From Cupriavidus basilensis (GTDB taxonomy: Bacteria > Pseudomonadota > Gammaproteobacteria > Burkholderiales > Burkholderiaceae): a DNA stretch of 64,000 nt. Position 1 is the first letter of the stretch; every line of letters begins with the position of its first letter. Shown piece after piece: positions 43,103-51,591 of the stretch. The stretch is taken from positions 300,391-364,390 of the forward strand of contig NZ_BBQM01000019.1 of NCBI RefSeq assembly GCF_000876015.1. The letters are read 5' to 3'. A program made the translations under genes and the position numbers. The notes under the pieces are model-generated. The model was given only the letters and a program-made list of their open reading frames with translations. It searched no databases and was not told the DNA's origin.

Positions 43103-44884
43103 TCAGCCAACGGCCGGCTCCTGCGACGCGGTTTCGGCGACGATCCGGTCGCGCCCGCCCTGCTTGGCCTGGTACAGCAGCAGGTCGGCGCGCCGCATCA
43201 GCCCGTCCGCGTCGCGAGTCTTGCCGGGCACGGCGAAGGCCGTGCCGAAGCTCGCCCGCAGGCTGAACCGCTCGCCGCTGTCGGCCACGAGCATCGTGGC
43301 CGACAGGCGCTCGCGCAGGCGCTGCGCCATGTCCACGGCATCGCTGCCCGCCGGCACGCAGGCCAGCACCGCGAATTCCTCGCCGCCGATGCGCGCCACG
43401 ATGTCCTCCTCGCGCCAGACCTCCCGGCTCAGCGTGGCGACGCGGCGCAGCGCGCGGTCGCCGGAGGCATGGCCGTAGCGGTCGTTGATGCGCTTGAAGT
43501 GGTCGATGTCGAATATGGTCAGCGACAGCAGCCGCCCGTCGGCGCGCCGCCCCGCCCCCGAGCAGGCATCCTTCAGCCTGCGGTCGAAGGCGCCGCGGTT
43601 GAGCAGGCCGGTGAGCGCGTCGGTCTCCGCCATCTTCGAGAGCTTGGCGATCAGGTGGCGGCGCTCGTTCTCCAGCCGGGCCCGCTCGATGCTGTTGCCC
43701 TGCAGGACCTGCACGGCATCGAACAGCTCGCCGATCTCCCCGCGGTATGGCCTGGGCGACAGCGGCGCGGCGAGGTCGCCGGCCGCGATGGCGCGGATGG
43801 CGCTGGCGGCCTCGGCGAAAGGCTGGACCACCTGCCGGCGAAACAGCCAGACGCCGAGGAACAGGCAGGCGACCACCACCGAGAGAATGGCGACGATGCC
43901 GCCCAGCCACGCCAGCCGGACGTCGCGCCGCGCGCCCACCTGCTGCTGGACCAGTTCGAGGACCTCGTCCCGGAAATTGGTGATGGAGCCCATCAGCGGC
44001 ACATAGTGCCGGGCGAACTCGGCGGTCGAGACGCCCGCGTCGCCGGGCAGGCTCGCCAGCGCGCGCACGCGGGAGAAATAATCCAGGCCCACGCGGAAAT
44101 ACTGCATCTCCACCAGCTGAAACGCGCCGCGCGGCAGCGCCTGATCGTTCAGCACGCGCGGCTGGAGCAGCGCCCGCAGTTGCGCGATGGTGCCCAGCGT
44201 GCGCTCGATGGCGAACTGCTCGGCGTCGGTCAGCGGCCGGCCGGTGCCCAGCGCCGGCGTGAGCTGCGAGCCGAGCAGGCCGGCCTGTTCCCGCAGCAAG
44301 GCCGCCAGCCGGGCCGCCAGCAGGCGGCTGAGCGCGCCGGGCGCGCCCCGGTCGACCTTGGCGGCGCTGACGTCGGCGATGGCCGTGAAGTGCGGGACCA
44401 CCTGGATCATGCCGGCCACCGCGCGATGCAGCGCTTCGCCCGTGCGGGCGCCGCGCGGCTGGTCCAGCAGGCCGTCGATGAAGGCCCGCGCCCGAACCAG
44501 GTCCGCGCGTGCCCGCAGCACCGCGTCGCGTTCGTCGAGGCAATCGCGGCACGCCGGCGCCTCGAGCTGGCTCAGCAGGTCGGCGATGCGCCGGTCGCTT
44601 TCCGCGCGCGCCTCCCGCAGCGCGCGCTCGCGCGCCGGTGGCGGCGGCGACGCATCGCCCAAGGCGGCGTTGCTGGGGCCGCGCTCCACCGAGACCTTCT
44701 CCATCGCGAGCAGGATCGAGTGGAAGACGCGCAGGTCGGCGAGCGCGCGATCGGCATTCGCGTAGGCGGCCCACTGGTACGAGAACAGCCAGGCCGACAG
44801 TGCCAGCAGGACCACGGCCAGGGTTGCGGCGATCAGGGCAAAGCGGCGTTCCAGCGGCGAGGTTGGCAAGGGAATCTTTAGCAT
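43103..44884 (-). CDS. Membrane diguanylate cyclase (HAMP-GGDEF)
   Basis: A 593-residue inner-membrane enzyme making cyclic di-GMP. It has an N-terminal transmembrane helix (about 16-35), a large periplasmic helical sensor region (about 36-330) with a CRDC pair, and a second transmembrane helix (about 335-355). A HAMP-like linker follows (PFAEAASAIRAIAAGDL), then a GGDEF domain with IGGEEF intact. The inhibitory I-site RxxD (REED) lies exactly five residues before GGEEF, so product inhibition is expected. No EAL domain. The signal sensed is unknown. In this context it may tune the nearby adhesin, fimbria and capsule genes, but that is inference. Confidence 0.92.
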   Translation of the reverse strand: MLKIPLPTSPLERRFALIAATLAVVLLALSAWLFSYQWAAYANADRALADLRVFHSILLAMEKVSVERGPSNAALGDASPPPPARERALREARAESDRRIADLLSQLEAPACRDCLDERDAVLRARADLVRARAFIDGLLDQPRGARTGEALHRAVAGMIQVVPHFTAIADVSAAKVDRGAPGALSRLLAARLAALLREQAGLLGSQLTPALGTGRPLTDAEQFAIERTLGTIAQLRALLQPRVLNDQALPRGAFQLVEMQYFRVGLDYFSRVRALASLPGDAGVSTAEFARHYVPLMGSITNFRDEVLELVQQQVGARRDVRLAWLGGIVAILSVVVACLFLGVWLFRRQVVQPFAEAASAIRAIAAGDLAAPLSPRPYRGEIGELFDAVQVLQGNSIERARLENERRHLIAKLSKMAETDALTGLLNRGAFDRRLKDACSGAGRRADGRLLSLTIFDIDHFKRINDRYGHASGDRALRRVATLSREVWREEDIVARIGGEEFAVLACVPAGSDAVDMAQRLRERLSATMLVADSGERFSLRASFGTAFAVPGKTRDADGLMRRADLLLYQAKQGGRDRIVAETASQEPAVG

Positions 44885-45152
44885 CGTGAGCGGGCACTAC
44901 CGGGGCCGGGGCCGATGCGTGTCGCCGCATCCGGCCCGGGCTTCAGGGTGTGTCGAGGCCGCGCGAAGGACTCCAGGCGGGACCTTGCCGCCTGAGCGGC
45001 CGCAAGGTCGAAAATCCTCGGAACAAGGAGCGTATTTTAGCGGCGGCGGATTCGGCGGTGTTGCAGGGTCGACTTGACCCATGCCGGCGGGGCATGGTAT
45101 AGCGGCGGCCTGCCCGGGCCCCGCCGGCGCCGGCGGCGGCGACGGATTCGCC
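44885..45152. other. Intergenic region without visible gene
   Basis: These 268 bp lie between the diguanylate cyclase start and the end of the metal-uptake operon. Two GC hairpins occur: CATGCC-GGCGG-GGCATG near 45080, and the self-complementary CCGCCGGCGCCGGCGG at 45121-45136. Either could end transcription of the minus-strand operon, though neither has a T-run. Confidence 0.4.
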
Positions 45153-45878
45153 CTATTTCCCCGCCGGCTGCCCGGGGGACGCCACGGGGGGCGCGAGATA
45201 GGGCTCGACGCGCGCGGCCTGCATGGCGTAGCCGGCATATCCCATCATGGTTTCCGCGTGCTCCACGCGCATGACGCCGCTGATCCAGACCGTGTCCATC
45301 GTGCGCAGCCCGGGCAGCGGCTGGTCGGTGCGCACGTGGATGACCTGGTTGGCGGGCGGCGGCGGCACGTGGATGCAGGCGCCGAAATACGGCACCAGCA
45401 GGAATTCGCGCATGGCCTCGCCTTCCGCGTCGAGCGACACCACGAACCCGGGCAGCCGCACCGGCGCGCCGTCCAGGCCGCGCTCGACCGGCGCGTTCTT
45501 CCAGTATTGCCGCGCCTTGTACAGCGCGACCTGCGCGCGCGGGTCGCCGTCCTCCATCTGGTCGAGCTTGAGTCCCTTGAACGGCGCCATCGGGTCCCAG
45601 CCCCTGGGCAGCAGGGCCTGCCAGTCGATCTCCCGGAAGGCGGGGTCCGGCGGCCGGGCGGCGGCGGGCGCCGGCGGCAGCGGCTGCCCCACCGCGTACT
45701 CCGCGCGGGCGGCGGATGCGGGATTGCCGGCCGGCTCGCCTTGCGCCAGCGGGCGGAACGCGCGCACCCCCACGATGGTGAGCGCGGCGAGCACAATCGC
45801 GATCGCGATCGCGACCGTGGCCGCGACGGCGGCGCGCGTTCGTCCTGACATGGGTGCGGGCTGCGCCGTTCTTCGCAT
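45153..45878 (-). CDS. DUF3299 protein, copy 2 of the Zrg-type metal uptake operon
   Basis: A 241-residue DUF3299 protein with an N-terminal membrane anchor (about residues 15-38) and a Pro/Ala linker. The conserved core begins IDWQALLPRGWDP and includes LPGFVVSL, FLLVPYFGACIHVPPPPANQ and VWISGVMRVE. It closely resembles the adjacent DUF3299 gene upstream, so the pair arose by tandem duplication with different N-termini. Start at 45878 favoured over 45851 because an AGG stretch precedes it. DUF3299 proteins accompany the ZrgA/PA4063-type zinc uptake genes in other proteobacteria; their biochemical role is unknown. Confidence 0.82.
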   Translation of the reverse strand: MRRTAQPAPMSGRTRAAVAATVAIAIAIVLAALTIVGVRAFRPLAQGEPAGNPASAARAEYAVGQPLPPAPAAARPPDPAFREIDWQALLPRGWDPMAPFKGLKLDQMEDGDPRAQVALYKARQYWKNAPVERGLDGAPVRLPGFVVSLDAEGEAMREFLLVPYFGACIHVPPPPANQVIHVRTDQPLPGLRTMDTVWISGVMRVEHAETMMGYAGYAMQAARVEPYLAPPVASPGQPAGK

Positions 45879-45886
45879 CTGCGCGC

Positions 45887-46444
45887 CTACCTGCCGCCCG
45901 GCCTCTCCACGTAGGGCTCGACGAGGCTGCCGCGCATCGCGTAGCCGGCGTCGCCCATCACCGAGGAAAAGCGTTCGATCCGGAGCGTGCCGCTGACCCA
46001 GACCGAGCTCATCGTCCTCAGCCTGTTCCTCAGCGGCTTTTCCATCAGCACGTGGACGACCTGGTTGGCCGGCGGCGGCGGCACATGGATGCAGGCGCCG
46101 AAATACGGCACCAGCAGGAATTCGCGCACGATGCCGGCGTCGCCCGACATCGGCACGACGTAGCCGCGCAGGCGCGCGCGGGCGCCCTGGAGGGACGGCT
46201 CGACCGGCGCGCTTTTCCAGTAGTCGCGCGCCTTGAACAGCGCCTCCTGCGCGCGCGGGTCGCCGTCCTCCAGCTCATCGAGCTTGAGGCCCTTGAAGGG
46301 CGCCTTCGGGTCCCAGCCCCGGGGCAGCAGCGCCGACCACGGCAGGGTCGGAAACTCGTCGCCGCCCTCGGCGCGCGCCTGCGGCAACAGCACCGCGCCG
46401 GCGCCGGCCACCGCGGCGCGCAACATCGTTCGTCTGGTCGGCAT
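45887..46444 (-). CDS. DUF3299 protein, copy 1 of the Zrg-type metal uptake operon
   Basis: A 185-residue periplasmic DUF3299 protein with a Tat-like signal (TRRTMLRAAVAGAGAVLLP). The core is the same as its neighbour: LPWSALLPRGWDPKAPFKGLKLDELEDGDP, then LLVPYFGACIHVPPPPANQVVHV and WVSGTLRIE. The ATG at 46444 has GAGG 8 nt upstream; a GTG at 46453 is less likely. It lies 10 bp after the permease and 8 bp before the second copy. Thought to act in the periplasm with the ABC transporter. Confidence 0.85.
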   Translation of the reverse strand: MPTRRTMLRAAVAGAGAVLLPQARAEGGDEFPTLPWSALLPRGWDPKAPFKGLKLDELEDGDPRAQEALFKARDYWKSAPVEPSLQGARARLRGYVVPMSGDAGIVREFLLVPYFGACIHVPPPPANQVVHVLMEKPLRNRLRTMSSVWVSGTLRIERFSSVMGDAGYAMRGSLVEPYVERPGGR

Positions 46445-46454
46445 GGGATGCACC

Positions 46455-47723
46455 TCAGGTATTGGGCGTCAGGCCGTCGGCCAGGCTCAGCCGGTAGGCG
46501 CGCCACCCCGGCAGCAGCGACGCGGCGGCCCCGGTGGCGACGATCGCGGCCAGCAGCGGCAGCTCGCTCGCCTGCGGCCAGGCCACGGGCAAGGCCAGGC
46601 CGAGGCTCGCCTCCAGCCACGGCGCGACCGCCACCGACAGCACGGTCAGCAGCAGGTAGCCCGCCAGCGTGCCGGCCAGCATCAGCACCAGCCCCTCGGC
46701 CGCCAGCAGCATCAGCAGGTCCAGCGGGCGCGCGCCCACCGCGCGCAGGATGGCCAGTTCCCGCCGCCGCTCGCCCAGCGCGGCGAGGATCGAGGAGACC
46801 AGCCCGGCCAGGCCGACCGCGACCACCAGCGCCGACATCAGCAGCAGGCCCTTCTCGCCGATGCTGACGATGTCCCACAGGTCATCGAGCGCCACGCCCG
46901 GCAGCACGGCCATCAGCGGCTCATGCGGGTCGTCGGCGATCTCACGCTGCAATGCGAACACGCGCGAGCGCAGCTTCAGGCCGACCAGCACGCCGGTGAT
47001 GCTCTTGGGCGTGAGGTCGAACTTGCGCACCAGCCCGGGCGGGATCGACAGGCCGGGGATCGGGGTGCCCGCCTGCCAGTCGAGGTGTATCGCTTCCATC
47101 GCCTCCAGGCCGATGTGCACGGTCCGGTCCACCGGCGTTCCGGTGGGCGCCAGAATCCCGGTGACGACGAACGGCTTGTCCGCGTGCTGGAGCTGCCCCG
47201 CCATCGGCCCGGTGGCGTCGCCGTGGCTCAGGACGATGCGGTCGCCGAGCCGGTAATTGAGCCGGCGCGCCACCTCCGCGCCCAGCACGGCGTCGAACAG
47301 GCCCTGGAACGGCTGCCCCTGCGCGAGCACCAGCGGGCGCCGGTCGCCGTAGCGGAAATGGCGGAAGTAGTCCTGCGAAGTCGCCAGCACCGGAAAGCCG
47401 CGATGGGAATCGCCCAGCGAGATCGGGATGGTCCAGGCCACCAGCGGATGCCGCGCGATGCGCAGGGCGCTGTCCCAGCCCATGTTGTTGGTCGCGCCGC
47501 CGAGGCGGAACACGGTGTAGAGGATCAACTGCGTCGGGCTCGAGCGCGCGCCGACCACGAGATCCGTTCCCGAGACCGACTGCGAGAATCCGGCCCGGAC
47601 CTGATGGCGGATGCGCTCGACGCCGAGCAGCAGCGCGGTCGACAAGGCAATCGCCAGCACCATCAGCAGCAGGTTGTAGCGGCGGTTCCAGGCGCTGCGC
47701 GCGGCCAGCCCGAGCAGCGGCAT
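46455..47723 (-). CDS. FtsX/MacB-like ABC permease of the Zrg-type operon
   Basis: A 422-residue permease with the MacB/FtsX architecture: one N-terminal transmembrane helix (NLLLMVLAIALSTALLLG), a large periplasmic domain (about 40-285) and three C-terminal helices. LGERRRELAILRAVGARPLDLL is the typical cytoplasmic coupling motif. Translation is coupled to the ATPase by a 1-nt TGATG overlap. Orthologues such as PA4065 sit between an ATPase and a DUF3299 gene, as here. Confidence 0.87.
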   Translation of the reverse strand: MPLLGLAARSAWNRRYNLLLMVLAIALSTALLLGVERIRHQVRAGFSQSVSGTDLVVGARSSPTQLILYTVFRLGGATNNMGWDSALRIARHPLVAWTIPISLGDSHRGFPVLATSQDYFRHFRYGDRRPLVLAQGQPFQGLFDAVLGAEVARRLNYRLGDRIVLSHGDATGPMAGQLQHADKPFVVTGILAPTGTPVDRTVHIGLEAMEAIHLDWQAGTPIPGLSIPPGLVRKFDLTPKSITGVLVGLKLRSRVFALQREIADDPHEPLMAVLPGVALDDLWDIVSIGEKGLLLMSALVVAVGLAGLVSSILAALGERRRELAILRAVGARPLDLLMLLAAEGLVLMLAGTLAGYLLLTVLSVAVAPWLEASLGLALPVAWPQASELPLLAAIVATGAAASLLPGWRAYRLSLADGLTPNT

Positions 47724-48427
47724 CAGGCGGCCTCCGCGGCGCCGGCCGCCGGCATGGCGAAGCGGCTGCCGAAGCGCGCCGCCAGCCGTTCGTCATGGCT
47801 GACGAAGACCAGGCTGGCGCCGACCGCGCGGCACTCGCGCTGCAGCAGGTCCATGAACGCGGCCTGGCGGCCCGCGTCCAGCGCCGAGGTCGGCTCGTCG
47901 GCCAGCACCAGTTCCGGGCGCCCCAGCAGCGCCCGGGCCGCCGCGACGCGCTGCTGCTGCCCGACCGAGAGCCGCGCCGCCGGCCGCCGCCACAGCGGCT
48001 CCGGCAGGTCCAGCCGCGTCAGCAGCATGCCCGCGGCCGCCGCGGGGCTCGCGCCCTGCTGCGCCGAGCGCCGCCGGCGCAGCGCGGAGAACTTGCAGGC
48101 CAGCAGCACGTTGTCCAGCACGGACAGATAAGGCAGCAGGTTCAACTGCTGGAAGATGATGCCGATGTGGTCGGCGCGGAAGCGGTCGCGCTGCGCGCCG
48201 CTCAGGTCCCGCAATGCCGTGCCTTTGAGCAGGAGCTGGCCCTGCCCCGGCACCAGGACCCCGGCCAGCAGGCCCAGCAGCGTGCTCTTGCCGCTGCCGC
48301 TGGCCCCCGAGACGAAGACATGCTCGCCGGCCGCCACGCGGAAGCGGTCCAGGGTCAGGCACGCCGCCTGCTGGCCGGGCCAGGCGAAGACCACATCCGT
48401 CAGGTCGACGACCGGTTCGCTCACCAT
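47723..48427 (-). CDS. LolD/MacB-type ABC ATPase of the Zrg-type operon
   Basis: A 234-residue ABC ATPase. Walker A is GASGSGKST, the Q-loop is IIFQQLNLLPYL, the signature is LSVGQQQRVAAAR, Walker B is LVLADEPTSALD, and the H-loop is VSHDE. These fit the LolD/MacB branch, whose ATPases work with FtsX-like permeases rather than classical importers. The ATG at 48427 lies 19 bp after the ZrgA-like gene. It should power the permease immediately downstream. Confidence 0.88.
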   Translation of the reverse strand: MVSEPVVDLTDVVFAWPGQQAACLTLDRFRVAAGEHVFVSGASGSGKSTLLGLLAGVLVPGQGQLLLKGTALRDLSGAQRDRFRADHIGIIFQQLNLLPYLSVLDNVLLACKFSALRRRRSAQQGASPAAAAGMLLTRLDLPEPLWRRPAARLSVGQQQRVAAARALLGRPELVLADEPTSALDAGRQAAFMDLLQRECRAVGASLVFVSHDERLAARFGSRFAMPAAGAAEAA

Positions 48428-48446
48428 GCGGTGCTCACCACGGCGC

Positions 48447-49007
48447 TCACCATGCCAGCCGGTAGCCGGCGCGCGTCAGCGTGGCCCCGGCCTGCTTCGC
48501 CGGCGTGACCAGTTGCACCGCGGCGCGCTGCAGCGCCGGAAACGCGTCGAACAGTTTCACGTCGATCTGGCGCAGCGCGGACGCCGCCTTGCAGCGAAAC
48601 ACATAGTCGGCATCGAGGTCGGCATGCGCGTCCCGGGCCGCCGCCTGCGGAGCAACCGCAGCCACCGCGGCGCCGTCGCCGGCGGGCATGAAGGCGCGGT
48701 TCAGCGGGCCGAAGTCGAACCGCACTGATTCCAGCCGGCAGCCCGCGGCGGGCGAGGCGACGAACAATTTCTCGCCATCGCGCAGCCGCGCCATGCCTTG
48801 CTGCGCGGCAGCCTGCTCGGCCGCGCCATGCGGAGCGTGCTCGAAGCCGAACAGGTTCATCAAGGGCGACGCCAGATGCACCGTGAGCACGGCCCCGTCC
48901 TGCACCACGTCCAGCTTCGCCGCGCCGTGCACATGCGCCTCGTGCGCGCCCGCGCCGGCCATCATCAGCAAAGCGGCGAGCGCCGCGCCTGTCCGTCCCA
49001 GATTCAT
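48447..49007 (-). CDS. DUF2796 / ZrgA-type periplasmic metal-uptake protein
   Basis: A 186-residue exported protein of the DUF2796 (ZrgA) family, which binds zinc in the periplasm and supports uptake under zinc limitation in Vibrio; the Pseudomonas homologue is PA4063. The signal peptide ends near AGAGAHE. The mature N-terminus carries the His-rich motif HEAHVHGAAKLD, likely metal ligands; FGFEHAPHG is a second His site. Start at 49007 is supported by GGTGG about 5 nt upstream; the longer open frame is leader sequence. First gene of the operon, behind two Zur-like palindromes. Confidence 0.83.
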   Translation of the reverse strand: MNLGRTGAALAALLMMAGAGAHEAHVHGAAKLDVVQDGAVLTVHLASPLMNLFGFEHAPHGAAEQAAAQQGMARLRDGEKLFVASPAAGCRLESVRFDFGPLNRAFMPAGDGAAVAAVAPQAAARDAHADLDADYVFRCKAASALRQIDVKLFDAFPALQRAAVQLVTPAKQAGATLTRAGYRLAW

Positions 49008-49260
49008 TGCGTCCACCAAGAAGAGAAAGCCGAGAGCGCCAGGGCAGCCGCTTTCACCCCGCAATCGCGGTACCCAGATGCGTTTCCGCGGCCCGTGGGA
49101 TCCGATGCCCAGGCGATGCCCCGGAAGATGCCGGCACTCTCGCGCAAGCGGGCTCGGCAGAACCGTCGCTTGCGCGAAAGCGCGGCCGCCTCGCGGTGGC
49201 CGCCGGTGTGCAGTCACGATTGGTACTCACGACTGGCACTCACGATCCGCGGCCATGATT

Positions 49261-49275
49261 TGCAACCGAGTTGCA
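49261..49275. promoter_or_regulatory. Putative Zur box 1
   Basis: TGCAACCGAGTTGCA: perfect 6-bp arms and a 3-nt centre. Same half-site as box 2, 28 bp away centre to centre. Assignment to the zinc regulator Zur rests on the adjacent ZrgA-type operon. Confidence 0.6.
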
Positions 49276-49287
49276 CGGCAATCATAA

Positions 49288-49304
49288 ATGCAACAAAGTT
49301 GCAT
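49288..49304. promoter_or_regulatory. Putative Zur box 2
   Basis: ATGCAACAAAGTTGCAT: perfect 7-bp arms and a 3-nt centre, the stronger of the two copies. In the minus-strand direction it is followed by an AT-rich stretch suited to a promoter. Confidence 0.62.
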
Positions 49305-49475
49305 GGCAAGGGTGGGGGTGAAGAAAGCGTGTGGTTTCGGCGAGGCCGTGCCGATCGCGAAGCGGCAGCCGCGCGCGACAATGCGGGGCAGGATGCGCCT
49401 GCCGACACCGGCGCGCCCTGCCCCGCATGACGTGGCCGGCGCGGCCGGCCGGACCGGAGAAGCCGGACTGGAAGG

Positions 49476-50456
49476 CTAGAGGTCCAGCTCCAGGCGCGGC
49501 GACCGGCTGCCCGAGCAGCAGATCATCATGGTGCCGCGGCGCTCGTGTTCCGCCGCCGCGCGCACCGCGTCCCGATGCAGCGGCTGGCCGCCGAGCACGC
49601 GCGTTTCGCACGCGCCGCAGACGCCCTCCTCGCACGAATAGGACACGTCGATGCGCTCGCGCATCAGCGCCCCGAGGATCGACTCGCCCTCGCGCACCTG
49701 CACGTCGACGCCCGAGCGCCGCAGCGTGACGACGAAGGTGCGGGCGCCGGCCGCCGCGCCGGCTTCCGCGGAGGAAGATGGGGCGGCGGCGGCAAAGCGC
49801 TCCACGTGGTTGCGCTCCGGCGGCCGCTGCGCGGTGAGGCGCGCGAAGTCGTCCAGCATGCGCGCCGGCCCGCAGCAATAGACCTCGGTGTCGTCGGACA
49901 CGCCGTCCAGGACCGCCGCGAGCGAACCGCCGGCGCGATCCGGCGCGCCGGAATAATGCAGCGTCACGCCGGGCCGCCCCTCCAGTTCCGCGCGGAACAG
50001 CACGTGCCCGGCCGAGCGGCACCAGTAGTGCAGTTCGACCGCGCGGCCGAGCGCCCGCAGGCGCGCGAACATCGAATAGACCGGCGTGATGCCGATGCCG
50101 CCCGCGATCAGCAGCGTGCGGCCCGCGCGCTCGTCCAGCGCGAAATGGTTGCGCGGCCCGCCGATCGTGAAGGTCGCGCCCACCCGGCATTCGTCGTGCA
50201 GGCGCCGCGAGCCGCCGCGCCCGTCCGCCTCGCGGCGAACCGCCACGACGTAGGACGAGCGCGTCGACAGCGGCGTGACCAGCGAGTACTGCCGCACCAG
50301 GCCGGGGCCGATGCGCACGTCGATGTGCGCGCCCGGCTCCGGCTCGGGCAGCGGCGCCGCATCCAGCGCCGCGAACTCGAACAGCGAGACGTCCGGCCCG
50401 GCGTAGCGGATGCTGGCCAGGCGAGTGGCGTAGCCCACTTCAGCAGAAGGTGCCAT
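49476..50456 (-). CDS. Flavin/2Fe-2S oxygenase reductase (VanB-like)
   Basis: A 326-residue class IA phthalate-dioxygenase-type reductase that passes electrons from NAD(P)H to the Rieske oxygenase. Domains in order: flavin (RQYSL, 55-59), nucleotide (GGIGITP, 119-125; CGP, 195-197), and a C-terminal plant-type ferredoxin with Cys275, Cys280, Cys283 and Cys313 or 314. Start at the ATG at 50456, overlapping the oxygenase end by 17 bp, which couples the two genes. The longer open frame is a shadow of the oxygenase. Confidence 0.92.
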   Translation of the reverse strand: MAPSAEVGYATRLASIRYAGPDVSLFEFAALDAAPLPEPEPGAHIDVRIGPGLVRQYSLVTPLSTRSSYVVAVRREADGRGGSRRLHDECRVGATFTIGGPRNHFALDERAGRTLLIAGGIGITPVYSMFARLRALGRAVELHYWCRSAGHVLFRAELEGRPGVTLHYSGAPDRAGGSLAAVLDGVSDDTEVYCCGPARMLDDFARLTAQRPPERNHVERFAAAAPSSSAEAGAAAGARTFVVTLRRSGVDVQVREGESILGALMRERIDVSYSCEEGVCGACETRVLGGQPLHRDAVRAAAEHERRGTMMICCSGSRSPRLELDL

Positions 50457-51492
50457 AGGTGACGCCCATGTTGCGCAGCCAGCTGCGGTACTTCTGCCCA
50501 AGCAGGTCGCTGCGATGATGCAGTTCGTAGCGCAGGTCCACCGGAATGCGTTCCGGGCGCTGCGTATCGACGATCTCGCTGTCCTGCGCGTAGACCAGGT
50601 CCTGCCGCTTGCGCACTTCCTCCGGGGTCGGCGCCGGCGAGAAATTCATCGCGCAGCAGATGCGCACGATGCTGTGGGTCTCGTCGATCTGCTGCGCGGT
50701 CAGGAACGTGCAGAAGCGGTCGTTCGGGTTGCCCTCCGCCGCGCGCGCCGGATCGGAAATCTCCACGCGCTTGCGGAAATAGGCCACGAGCGGGCGCAGG
50801 CAGCGGTAGGCGTAGTAGGCGATCACCGGCACGTTGCGCGGATCGCCATACGGCTGCGTCACGCGGACTTCGTTGGTCGACAGGCCGTCCTCGGTTTCGT
50901 CGACCTCATAGGGCGCGATCACGTCGGGGTTGTCGATGAGGCCGTTCACGCCCGCGTGCACGAACGGGAAATGCGTGGTGTCGATGAAGTTCTCGATCGC
51001 CCGGTATCCCGAGCGGAAATGGTACGGCCCGCACAGCACCTTGGTGTACGACGGATCGTCCCATTCGGGGAACGCCGGGATGTCGTTCGACGGCGTGCCG
51101 AGGCACACCCAGATGAAGCCGTAGCGCTCCACGACCTGGTGCGCGATGGCGCGCGCCTTCTTCATCGGGGTCTCGGTGGGCGCCGCCGGCATCAGCACGC
51201 ATTGCGAGGTGCCGTCGTAGTTCCAGCCGTGGTACGGGCACACGACGCGGTCCTCGCAGATGAAGCCCTTGGACAGCCGCGCGCCGCGATGCACGCAAAG
51301 ATCCTCCCAGACATGCAGGCTGCCGTCCGCCTGCCGCCACATCACCAGGTCGCGCTCGAGCAGCGTCACCGGCACCAGCTTGCCCGGCACGACGTCCTCC
51401 GACACGCCCGTCACATGCCAGTCGTTCAGCAGGACGGTGTCCTGGCATCCTTGCAGTTCCTTCGCCAATACGCTCACTCTGTTCACTTGCAT
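50440..51492 (-). CDS. Rieske non-haem iron oxygenase alpha subunit
   Basis: A 350-residue oxygenase of the phthalate/vanillate type (single subunit, no beta). Rieske ligands are Cys66-x-His68 and Cys85-x2-His88 (CVHRG, CPYHGW). The mononuclear iron site is in NFIDTTHFPFVH (Asp171 bridging, His174 and His179 ligands). The ATG at 51492 has AGGAGA right before it; a GTG at 51486 would give better spacing. It probably hydroxylates or O-demethylates an aromatic compound. It is clearly diverged from true VanA (different residues around the active site), so vanillate should not be assumed. Confidence 0.9.
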   Translation of the reverse strand: MQVNRVSVLAKELQGCQDTVLLNDWHVTGVSEDVVPGKLVPVTLLERDLVMWRQADGSLHVWEDLCVHRGARLSKGFICEDRVVCPYHGWNYDGTSQCVLMPAAPTETPMKKARAIAHQVVERYGFIWVCLGTPSNDIPAFPEWDDPSYTKVLCGPYHFRSGYRAIENFIDTTHFPFVHAGVNGLIDNPDVIAPYEVDETEDGLSTNEVRVTQPYGDPRNVPVIAYYAYRCLRPLVAYFRKRVEISDPARAAEGNPNDRFCTFLTAQQIDETHSIVRICCAMNFSPAPTPEEVRKRQDLVYAQDSEIVDTQRPERIPVDLRYELHHRSDLLGQKYRSWLRNMGVTYGTFC

Positions 51493-51591
51493 TCTCCTGT
51501 CTACGTGGGGGTGGTTTGATGTGCCTGCCCGGGGCCATTGCGGCGCGGCACCGCGTTGCGGCGCGCAGTCGCGCGCCGGCGCGCCGGCCGC

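Larger units (their letters stand above)
49008..49475. promoter_or_regulatory. Leader and promoter region of the Zrg-type operon
   Basis: These 468 bp separate the reductase 3' end from the ZrgA-like start. They hold two Zur-like palindromes (listed separately) and, between 49213 and 49250, an imperfect tandem repeat of about 13 bp (tcacga-ytgg-yac units). The operators lie 250-300 bp from the start codon, implying a long 5' leader. No gene is visible. Confidence 0.55.

Noticed and set aside
45121..45136. The self-complementary CCGCCGGCGCCGGCGG as an operator
   Set aside because: It is a simple GC-rich alternation expected by composition here and lies downstream of the operon rather than at a promoter.
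50440..51492. Calling the oxygenase VanA (vanillate O-demethylase)
   Set aside because: The Rieske and iron ligands fit the broad family, but the flanking sequence differs clearly from VanA. The VanR-like operator alone does not set the substrate.
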